Of a DNA stretch of 40,157 nt, positions 6,238 through 12,399 are shown in pieces (the stretch's first letter is position 1; the number at the start of each line of letters is the position of its first letter). The stretch lies in the NCBI GenBank assembly GCA_937910255.1, contig CALEOQ010000503.1, positions 1 through 40,157 on the forward strand. The letters run 5' to 3'. The notes under the pieces were generated by a model. The model ran no database searches, was not told where the DNA came from, and worked only from the letters and a program-made list of their open reading frames with translations. The DNA is from an uncultured Caulobacteraceae bacterium. GTDB lineage: Bacteria; Pseudomonadota; Alphaproteobacteria; Caulobacterales; Caulobacteraceae. A program made the position numbers and the translations under genes.

Positions 6238-7197
6238 ATGGCACAGAGTAACTTCGCCGATCTTGTGGGAGGCCTGGTCGAAGAGGCCGGCGAGCCGGAC
6301 GGCGCCCGCCTCAAGGACCTGCCGGTCGCGGACATCTACGAAGATCCGAACAACCCGCGGCAGGCCTTCGACAAGGCCGAGCTGGAGGCCCTCGCCGCCT
6401 CGATCCGCAAGCATGGGGTGCTGCAGCCGATCACCGTCCGGCCGAAGGACGAACGCGGCCACATGATTCGCTACGGCGCGCGGCGCTTCCGCGCCGCCCA
6501 GCTTGCCGGGGTGGACAAGGTCGCGGCCATCATCACGACGAGCGACGCCAGCGAGGCCGACATCCTCGCGGCGCAGCTCATCGAGAACGATCAGCGCGAA
6601 GGGCTGAACACCGCGGAGATGGCGGCGGCGGTCCAACGACTGCTGAACCTCGGCCTCAATCAGATGCAGATCGCCGAGAAGCTCGGGCGACCGAAGGACC
6701 AGATCTCGATGTTTGCGGCGGTCAACGACATGCCGCAGCCGCTAAAGGACTTGGCGCCGAAGCTCGGTGTTCGGACACTCTACGAGCTGTCGGGCGCGTG
6801 GAAGCGCGACGCCAAGCGCACCGGAGCGCTGGTTGCGGCCAAGGGCGAGGCGATCACGACGGCGGAGGCCCGAGCGCTGGCGGCCGAGCTGAAGGCCGCC
6901 AAGGCCACGACGCCGCGCGGGAAGCCAGTGGCCGGCGACAATGCACCTGAGCCGGCGGCGGCCGCGCCAGGTCGGCGGAAAGAGAGTTTGGACATACAAA
7001 CCCCCTCCCCTTCGCAGGCCGGCGATGCCGCCGAGGCCCAGGTCAACGGTTTCGAGGTGAAGGTGGGCAAGCGCACAGGCCGCTTGCTGCTGGCCGCCGG
7101 CCCTGACCCGGAAACGGTTTTGATCGCCTTCGACGGCGCCAGCGTCGAGCCGACGCCGGCCGCGACCGTCCGGTTGGTTCGGGCCTGGAGCGAGTGA
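6238..7197 (+). CDS. parB: ParB/RepB/Spo0J-family partition protein (319 aa)
   Basis: The N-terminal ParB domain carries LPVADIYEDPNNPR (28-41), a variant CTP-binding box MIRYGARRFRAAQLAG (76-91, canonical GERRxRA) and AAQLIENDQREGL (111-123). A helix-turn-helix follows at about 139-160 (LNQMQIAEKLGRPKDQIS). The middle is Ala-rich and the C-terminal 60 residues (VNGFEVKVGKRTGRLLL onward) look like a compact dimerisation domain of the KorB/RepB kind. The gene contains one exact copy of the 16-bp dyad at 6986-7001. It overlaps the next start at TGATG. Confidence 0.92.
   Translation: MAQSNFADLVGGLVEEAGEPDGARLKDLPVADIYEDPNNPRQAFDKAELEALAASIRKHGVLQPITVRPKDERGHMIRYGARRFRAAQLAGVDKVAAIITTSDASEADILAAQLIENDQREGLNTAEMAAAVQRLLNLGLNQMQIAEKLGRPKDQISMFAAVNDMPQPLKDLAPKLGVRTLYELSGAWKRDAKRTGALVAAKGEAITTAEARALAAELKAAKATTPRGKPVAGDNAPEPAAAAPGRRKESLDIQTPSPSQAGDAAEAQVNGFEVKVGKRTGRLLLAAGPDPETVLIAFDGASVEPTPAATVRLVRAWSE
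6986..7001. promoter_or_regulatory. 16-bp dyad GTTTGGACATACAAAC, copy 2 (inside parB)
   Basis: Identical to the copy at 9895-9910 and to the reverse complement of 4922-4937. It encodes SLDIQT in the linker of ParB. Location inside the partition gene is common for centromere sites. Confidence 0.6.
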
Positions 7198-7493
7198 TGG
7201 ACGCCCGCAGTCTTCCGGCTGCGATCCTTCGCGGCGCTGGGACGGCCATGCGGTATGTTGTGTTTTTCGCCATGCTTCACTGCCGCCCGCTCGTGAAGCT
7301 CCTGCTGCGGGGCTATATGGTCGTCGGCGTCGCCTTCGTCGTGCTCGGCCTTGCCCTCAAGTTGGACGTTCCGACGGCGGCGTTTGTTGTGAACGGGGTT
7401 GCCGTCTTCCTGGCCGCCTTGCTGAGTTGGAAGTACGACACGATGCTGATGTGGCTCACGCCGGACGGTCGGCGGCTCATCTTGGACGTCTAG
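7197..7493 (+). CDS. small membrane protein, two predicted TM helices (98 aa)
   Basis: It starts at the ATG overlapping the parB stop (TGATG), so it is probably co-translated. Two hydrophobic helices lie at about residues 39-54 (GYMVVGVAFVVLGLAL) and 60-78 (AAFVVNGVAVFLAALLSW). The N-terminus is also hydrophobic and basic. The C-terminus ends LTPDGRRLILDV. I do not recognise the family. Its stop runs into the 3' end of the convergent MerR gene. A role in partition or transfer is possible only from position. Confidence 0.55.
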   Translation: MDARSLPAAILRGAGTAMRYVVFFAMLHCRPLVKLLLRGYMVVGVAFVVLGLALKLDVPTAAFVVNGVAVFLAALLSWKYDTMLMWLTPDGRRLILDV

Positions 7494-7840
7494 GCGTCGT
7501 AAACGTCGCTCACCAAGAGCTCCATGAGTTCGGCCCGCGTGGCCCGGAGGCTGTCGATGGTGGCGTCGATCTTCAATAGCCGTCGTTGCCGCCGCTCCAC
7601 TTCGGCCGGGGCCGCCCCGTTCGCTGGATGCGAGAGACGGTCGATGAAGTCGCGGATTTCGCCGACGGTGAACCCAAGGTCCGCCAGATGCCCTACACGC
7701 CTGGCGACGGCCGCCATTTCGGGGGCGTAGCTGCGGTGGCCGTTCTCACCGCGACGGCCGGCGATGAAGCCTTCGCGCTCGTAACGCCGCACTTGGTGCA
7801 CGGTGAGATGGGCCCGGCGGGCAAGTTCGCTGATCTGCAT
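7490..7840 (-). CDS. MerR-family transcriptional regulator (116 aa)
   Basis: The start MQISELARRAHLTVHQVRRYEREGF is the MerR winged helix-turn-helix signature. Wing residues follow (GHRSYAPEMAAVARRVGHLADLGFTVGEIRDF), then an antiparallel coiled-coil helix (about 75-110). There are no cysteines in the sensor region, so it is not a metal sensor of the CadR type found at 27663. It converges with the gene ending at 7493, overlapping it by four bases. The promoter must lie in the structured region after 7841. Its ligand is unknown. Confidence 0.85.
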   Translation of the reverse strand: MQISELARRAHLTVHQVRRYEREGFIAGRRGENGHRSYAPEMAAVARRVGHLADLGFTVGEIRDFIDRLSHPANGAAPAEVERRQRRLLKIDATIDSLRATRAELMELLVSDVYDA

Positions 7841-8270
7841 AGCGTTTGTCTCCGGCTCTGGCCTTACCGATTCTGGCGAGGTCTTTCGTGGGAGGCAGGG
7901 TGCAGGCCCCGCCCTGCACCCCTGCCCGCCGGCGAGGCTGGGGGTAGCAAGTGGGACGCGGCCGGGGGGAGGGGGATCGCCCAGCCTGCACGACCGAAGG
8001 GAGGAAGGTTGGGGAACCCCCCCGGCCGGTCGTAGCGAAGCGGAGACTTTACGTCCCGCGCGCGAGGGGCGACGCCCCTTAGCTTATCCCCCTGTCTGTT
8101 CGGGTTGTTGGTCATGGCCTTTCTACTGCAGCGGTTGCTGACTTGGGCGCTTTGCGAGACATTCGCAACCCACGGTCGCCGAACCTATCCCATCCACGCT
8201 TAACGAGGCGACCATGTGGCCCGACTCATGCGAGGGTTCTTAGGCTGAGGGGGAATCTTGAGGGGTGTGA
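7841..8270. other. Structured non-coding region with inverted repeats, probable oriT flank
   Basis: No gene is apparent here. The region holds several inverted repeats: GTGCAGG (7900-7906) / CCTGCAC (7913-7919), ACGACCG (7990-7996) / CGGTCGT (8027-8033) and AGGGGC GAC GCCCCT (8065-8079). It is followed directly by an RP4-like nic sequence and mobC. A 29-codon frame at 8115 has no support and I do not call it. Confidence 0.45.
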
Positions 8271-8282
8271 GGGCAGGATAGG
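8271..8282 (-). other. RP4-like nic sequence (candidate oriT)
   Basis: The minus strand reads CCTATCCTGCCC here, the same twelve bases as I recall around the RP4/IncP nick (CACCTATCCTG^CCC). By analogy, cleavage would fall between the complements of 8274 and 8273. It lies 36 bases before mobC and is followed at 8297-8306 by the AT palindrome ATTTATAAAT, unusual in this GC-rich DNA. A MOBP-type relaxase is encoded next door, which fits this nic class. Confidence 0.6.
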
Positions 8283-8318
8283 CTTTGCGCCGGCATATTT
8301 ATAAATTACGCTCCGCTC

Positions 8319-8831
8319 ATGGCCATGTTCGCCTTCCAGCTTCCCGATGCGCTGGCCGCAAAGTTCGACGCGATCGCCTCCGGCGGCCGCTCCAAAAGGC
8401 TCCGCGCCCTTGTCTCCGAGGCCGTCGGTCAAGCTCCGCCAACCCGGCCCGCAACCGTTCGCGGGCAGTCGACCAAGCTGACTTTGCGGCTCAAGGACGA
8501 GGACCAGGCCGCCCTTGACGCGGCCGCCGAGGCTGACGGGCTGCTGCGGACGGAGTGGGCGTTGGCGGTGCTCCGCCGGCGCCTGCATGGGCGACCGAAG
8601 TTCGGCCGTCGCGAGGAGCTTGGGCTGTTCGCCGTGCAGGAGGAGCTGCGGCGGATCGGGGTCAACCTCAATCAGATCGCCCGTGCGCTCAACACCGCCG
8701 TCATGCCGGGATCGGTGCTCGATGCGGAGATCGCCCAGCTCGAGGCCTTCCGAACCGAGATCCGAGCCCACGTCGGCGGGCTGAAGGCCGCGTTCAGAGG
8801 CAACCTCGACTATTGGGAGGGCGACTCGTGA
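8319..8831 (+). CDS. mobC: MobC-like relaxosome accessory protein (170 aa)
   Basis: The C-terminal half has the MobC signature LRRIGVNLNQIARALNTAV (about 109-127), preceded by LTLRLKDEDQAALDAAAEADG, a ribbon-helix-helix-like DNA-binding segment (about 53-73). MobC proteins bind and melt oriT for the relaxase. The ATG at 8319 follows the AT-rich palindrome; an in-frame ATG at 8325 is an alternative. The stop overlaps the relaxase start (GTGA, 8828-8831), so the two are coupled. Confidence 0.85.
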   Translation: MAMFAFQLPDALAAKFDAIASGGRSKRLRALVSEAVGQAPPTRPATVRGQSTKLTLRLKDEDQAALDAAAEADGLLRTEWALAVLRRRLHGRPKFGRREELGLFAVQEELRRIGVNLNQIARALNTAVMPGSVLDAEIAQLEAFRTEIRAHVGGLKAAFRGNLDYWEGDS

Positions 8832-9895
8832 GCGATTTCCGAACCGTCCGGGGGTTCGACACGCTGTGGCGGCCACCAGCGGGCGGCCGGAAGATCGTCC
8901 CGAAGCAACCGGTCATCAGCGCGCCGTCAAAGCGGGGCGGCGGGGGTGGGGAGGACAAGGCGCGTCTTGCGCGTGTCGTCCAGAAGGCGCCCGAGGTGAT
9001 GGTCAAGATCACCGGCCGGACCAAGGACGGCGATCATCTTGCGGCGCACCTCGAATACATCTCCCGGAAAGGAGAGCTGGACCTTGAGCAATCGGATGGC
9101 GCTTTGATCCACGGCCGTGAGGCCGTGCGCGAACTGGCCGACGATTGGTCGGAGGTGGGCGAGGGGGACAGCCGACGGCGGGCCAACAGCAACATGTCGG
9201 TGTCCGTCGTCCTGTCGATGCCGGCGGGGACGGACCCCAACCGCCTGAAAGACGCGGTAAGGGCGTTCGCCCGCGCCGAGTTCGGCGACACCTTCCCCTA
9301 TGTGTTCGCCTTCCACCAGGACGCCAAGGGCGAGCAACCCCACATCCATCTCAGTGTGCGGGCCCTGGGCGTAAACGGGGAGCGCTTGAATCCGCGCAAG
9401 GCCGACCTGGCCGATTGGCGCGAGCAGTTCGCCAAGGAGCTGCGCGGGCGGGGTATTCAGGCGGAGGCGACGCCGCGGCGTTCCCGGGGGATCACCCATA
9501 AGCCGGAGCGCACCTCGGTGAGGAAGGCGCGCGAGCGTTTCGAACGGACCGGCGCTAACGAACCGAGGGTGTTGCGCGAGGCGCGGCGTGAAGCTGAGGC
9601 CCTGGCGCACGGTGGGGCCAAGCCACAGCCCTGGGACAAGCAGATGCTTCAGCGGCAAGCGGAGGTTCGTTCAACCTACCAAGCGGCGGCGCGCGTTCTG
9701 GCCGCTTCGGCCGATCCTAAGGACAAGGCCCTTGCGCGCGATGTCCAGGCCTTCGTGAAAGCGATGCCGGCGCCGGTCAGCCGCAAGGTTGCGATGGCGC
9801 GGCAGATCGCTGTCGATGGCCAGCGCGCGCGACCCGCGAGCGAGCCCAAGCCGGATCGACCCGGCCCCGACAAGGGCCGCGGGCGGAATCGTTAG
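8828..9895 (+). CDS. MOBP-type relaxase / mobilization nuclease (355 aa)
   Basis: This is the oriT-nicking transesterase of the relaxosome. Motif I is AAHLEYISRKGELDLE, whose Tyr is the likely nucleophile (about residue 77). Motif III is FHQDAKGEQPHIHLSV (about 160-175) with the HxD...HxH metal site of the VirD2/TraI(RP4) family. An Arg-rich helical tail of about 130 residues follows. The relaxase domain is complete, but no helicase or primase domain is present. I chose the GTG at 8828 because it overlaps mobC; the open frame extends upstream to 8555 through mobC. The 16-bp dyad copy 3 starts one base after the stop. Confidence 0.88.
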   Translation: MSDFRTVRGFDTLWRPPAGGRKIVPKQPVISAPSKRGGGGGEDKARLARVVQKAPEVMVKITGRTKDGDHLAAHLEYISRKGELDLEQSDGALIHGREAVRELADDWSEVGEGDSRRRANSNMSVSVVLSMPAGTDPNRLKDAVRAFARAEFGDTFPYVFAFHQDAKGEQPHIHLSVRALGVNGERLNPRKADLADWREQFAKELRGRGIQAEATPRRSRGITHKPERTSVRKARERFERTGANEPRVLREARREAEALAHGGAKPQPWDKQMLQRQAEVRSTYQAAARVLAASADPKDKALARDVQAFVKAMPAPVSRKVAMARQIAVDGQRARPASEPKPDRPGPDKGRGRNR

Positions 9896-9910
9896 TTTGG
9901 ACATACAAAC
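9895..9910. promoter_or_regulatory. 16-bp dyad GTTTGGACATACAAAC, copy 3 (after relaxase)
   Basis: An exact copy of 6986-7001, immediately after the relaxase stop codon and 17 bases before the next start. Confidence 0.6.
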
Positions 9911-9926
9911 CGGCAGGGCAGGGGAC

Positions 9927-10209
9927 GTGACCGCTGCGAAAAGGTCGGACTTCATCAAGGCGTGCGACGACTACATCGCGCGTGTCCGGCAATACGGGGA
10001 TGCGCGCGCCGAGCAGGACGAGGCGTTACTGGGCTGGACCCTTGATCCAGACCGCGATTGTCGCGAAGAGGCCGAGGTATGGCGCGAAGGCTGCACGGCC
10101 GCCGCGGAGCCACCTCGGGGCCGGTGCGCGCAGATACGACGTCAGCCTCGATGACCTGATGAGGTGGCGTCGGTCGCTGGCGCAAGCCCGTCTGCACAAG
10201 CGCGCTTGA
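9927..10209 (+). pseudogene. small gene with probable +1 frameshift (about 93 aa if repaired)
   Basis: From the GTG at 9927 (GGGG-rich ribosome site) the frame reads TAAKRSDFIKACDDYIARV and onward, but then turns into PPRGRCAQIRRQPR and stops at 10154. In the next frame the DNA continues as GARRYDVSLDDLMRWRRSLA to a stop at 10209. Removing one G from the GGGG run near 10117-10120 joins the two into a coherent helical protein. I do not recognise the family. It sits between the relaxase and the convergent HEPN gene and would overlap the end of the latter. It may be a real decay mutation, a sequencing error or coincidence. Confidence 0.45.
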
Positions 10210-10594
10210 CCTCTTGAACGATTTCGTCGGCGCGCTGCAGCGGCCTGTACCGCTGCATCAAGTCCGGGCGTCGGGCCAGGGCCTCATCTATCGCATGTCG
10301 GCGCGCGTAAGGCGCGACATCGGTCAGGAACCGCTTGGCCTTGCGGTCAAGGGCCAGGCCGAGCTGCTGGCCTGCCGCCGCGGCTTTGAGCAGGTCGTGG
10401 CCGTGGACGCGGCGGTTATGATCATCGGTAACGCCGTGCGCGAGCAGAAAGGCCTTGAGCACCAACTCCAGACCCCAACAGACGTTCGACAGAACGTGTT
10501 CGTCGCTGTGGGCCTGGGCGGCGGCCCAGTGGGCGCCGGCGATGAACGCCTCGCCCCGGCTGAGGAAGAGCGGCGCCAGATCGCGATCAGTCAT
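10142..10594 (-). CDS. HEPN-domain-like protein (150 aa)
   Basis: The protein has the HEPN helical core: EHVLSNVCWGLELVLKAFLLAHG (about 32-54), then RRVHGHDLLKAA (61-72), where R61-x4-H66 fits the Rx4-6H RNase motif of active HEPN domains. This is a family-level assignment from pattern. HEPN proteins are often toxins or RNA-targeting defence factors. The start overlaps the end of the XRE regulator by eight bases, making a regulator-effector pair at the very end of the transfer operon. Alternatively it may be a catalytically inactive HEPN adaptor. Confidence 0.6.
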   Translation of the reverse strand: MTDRDLAPLFLSRGEAFIAGAHWAAAQAHSDEHVLSNVCWGLELVLKAFLLAHGVTDDHNRRVHGHDLLKAAAAGQQLGLALDRKAKRFLTDVAPYARRHAIDEALARRPDLMQRYRPLQRADEIVQEVKRACADGLAPATDATSSGHRG

Positions 10595-11039
10595 CAGAGA
10601 CGGGTTCCTGAGCCGCCGACCTGATCAGGTCGGCGAGGAAGTTACGTTTGGAGGTCGGCAGGGCCCGCCAGGCCTGGAGGAGGGCGATGCCGCGCGGGTC
10701 GGCAGCCAGGTCCTCGGCCAAGGGGTCGACCGGCCCCTTGGCCGCTTGTGGCACGCCTTCGATATCCGCAAAGAAATAGTCGACCGGAAGACCGAGGTAG
10801 ATAGCCGCCATGGCGAGGCTGGAGGCTGAGATGCGGTTGGCGCCGCGCTCGTATTTTTGCACCTGCTGATGGCTGGCGAGGCCCAAGCTGGCGGCGAGAT
10901 CGCCCTGACTTAGGCCGCGCGCCTTGCGGGCCATGCGGAGGCGTCGGCCGACGGCGACATCGTAGGGATGCGGGGCAGTGGTGTTTGTATGAACAAACTC
11001 ACGCTGGCCCGGCGGTGGCGGTCGCGAGGGACCGGGCAT
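10587..11039 (-). CDS. XRE-family helix-turn-helix regulator (150 aa)
   Basis: The Cro/C1 domain spans about residues 30-90: VGRRLRMARKARGLSQGDLAASLGLA, then QQVQKYERGANRISASSLAMAAIYLGLPVDYFF. This is the common alphaproteobacterial plasmid and phage type. The tail of about 60 residues is acidic. The ATG at 11039 overlaps the stop of the LPD7 gene (TGATG). A variant of the 16-bp dyad (10983-10998) falls inside its 5' coding part, which suggests either autoregulation or a shared binding site. The HEPN gene follows with an eight-base overlap. Confidence 0.85.
   Translation of the reverse strand: MPGPSRPPPPGQREFVHTNTTAPHPYDVAVGRRLRMARKARGLSQGDLAASLGLASHQQVQKYERGANRISASSLAMAAIYLGLPVDYFFADIEGVPQAAKGPVDPLAEDLAADPRGIALLQAWRALPTSKRNFLADLIRSAAQEPVSDD
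10983..10998. promoter_or_regulatory. 16-bp dyad variant GTTTGTATGAACAAAC, copy 4 (in XRE gene)
   Basis: It differs from copy 1 at two central positions and keeps the GTTTG/CAAAC arms. It lies about 40 bases into the coding part of the XRE gene. Confidence 0.5.
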
Positions 11040-12382
11040 CAACGGCCCCGCGTTCGCTCGGGAGCAGGCTTGTTCAGGTCAGGCTGACGCGTGGATGTGC
11101 CGCTGTCCCTCGCAGACCCCCGATCGGCCGGCGGTCGATCCCTGTCGGCCACCGGCTCTCGCAGGTTCGCACGCGAGAACCGGCCGCCTTGTTCGATGTG
11201 GGCGGCGATCTTCTCCTTGGCGCCGGCGATGAGGCGGTCCTGTACGGCCGGGTTCGGGTGGCGATCCTTGACGACAGCGGCTACGACCGCCAGACGGCTT
11301 TGGGCGTCGCGAAGGGCCGGGTCACGGGCCGCCTCGGCCGGGCTGGCGCTGCGAAAACGCTCCGCCTCGATGGTCCAGCGGTTCCGAGGCACCTCGCGCT
11401 GTTGCAAGGTGAGCTCCCCGGAGGCCTTGTCGCGGACCTCGAATGTCCGAGTGACCCGTTCGACGCCGTCGCGGCGGAGGGTGATCTCCTCGCCGATCTG
11501 AGCGCCTGAGCGCTGCAGCGCGGCGGGAAGACCCACGCCCCAGACTTCGATCTGACGGCCGTTCGCCTGCTCGACGCGGACGAAGGGGGTCAGCTCCTGA
11601 CCCGAGCGGTGCTTGTAGGGCGCTTCACCGCTTTCCAGCAGCCGGCCCGTGACGCCCTTGTCGTAGTCGAGCCGGGCCGGCTTGGACGGGCCGTCCGCCG
11701 CCTTGCCAGGCGAGGAGGGCGGTGCGGCTGAACCCGCTTCGCGGCGCAGGTCCTTGGCAGGGGCGACGGAATTGACGTCCCGGGCGTCGAGGTGGCGGGC
11801 CAGCTCCTGCAGGTCCCGTTCCGTAGGCTTATAGCCGCGGACCTCGAGCCCGGCGACCTTCGCCTCCAGCCAGACGGCCCGGCGAAAGTCGTCCTCGCCC
11901 CGAACCTCAATGGCCTTCCAGCCGCGATGCTCGGCGATGGCCACCAGGTCGCGCACGATATCGGGATTGCTATCCCGCACGGTCAATTTGCCGCCGGCGT
12001 CACGGAACGCCGGCTGTTCATTGCGGGCGTCGGTGAAGAAGCGGACTTCAGGCGAGAACTGAGGCTCCTCGGCGAAATACCGGCGCTTGATCGCGTCTGG
12101 CACATCGCCGCGCTCCACAGAAAGCCGCTCCAGGTCGTTCGCGTTGGCGGGCTGGGGGTCCGCAGCGTCGCGAAGAGTCCCCGGCGGCGAGGAAGGCTCT
12201 TCCCCGTCCTGATGGCGAGCCGCTTCGGCGGACCGCTCCGAGACCGGCGCAACTGTGTTTTCGTCCGCGACCCGGTCCACCTCCTCGCGATCAGCGGCCC
12301 CCAATGGCACCGGCGCATTCGCCGCGAGGGGGCGGGGCGGACCAGGCGTCGGATCGGCGCCGGTGTCGGTTTCGTCGGCCAT
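11039..12382 (-). CDS. LPD7-domain protein of the transfer operon (447 aa)
   Basis: Residues about 85-200 match the large polyvalent-protein-associated domain 7 (LPD7) seen in relaxase tails and plasmid proteins: VPDAIKRRYFAEE, FFTDARNEQPAFRDAGGKLTV, then AEHRGWKAIEVRGEDDFRRAVWLEAKVAGLEVRGYKPTERD. A low-complexity linker follows, then a second folded part (about 240-340) containing GVTGRLLESGEAPY and an OB-like FVRVEQANGRQIEVWGVGL, and an Arg-rich tail. The function is unknown; the position beside the coupling protein suggests a relaxosome or transfer role. It starts 17 bases after virD4 and overlaps the XRE start. Confidence 0.75.
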   Translation of the reverse strand: MADETDTGADPTPGPPRPLAANAPVPLGAADREEVDRVADENTVAPVSERSAEAARHQDGEEPSSPPGTLRDAADPQPANANDLERLSVERGDVPDAIKRRYFAEEPQFSPEVRFFTDARNEQPAFRDAGGKLTVRDSNPDIVRDLVAIAEHRGWKAIEVRGEDDFRRAVWLEAKVAGLEVRGYKPTERDLQELARHLDARDVNSVAPAKDLRREAGSAAPPSSPGKAADGPSKPARLDYDKGVTGRLLESGEAPYKHRSGQELTPFVRVEQANGRQIEVWGVGLPAALQRSGAQIGEEITLRRDGVERVTRTFEVRDKASGELTLQQREVPRNRWTIEAERFRSASPAEAARDPALRDAQSRLAVVAAVVKDRHPNPAVQDRLIAGAKEKIAAHIEQGGRFSRANLREPVADRDRPPADRGSARDSGTSTRQPDLNKPAPERTRGR

Positions 12383-12399
12383 GGCGGCCTCCTTTACAG

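Noticed and set aside
8115..8204. 29-codon frame in the oriT region
   Set aside because: No ribosome site and no recognisable feature.
10330..10615. CAGGAACC fragments resembling iteron ends (10325-10332 and, on the minus strand, near 10605)
   Set aside because: Only the 8-base end matches; the GGGGT half is missing, so chance is likely.
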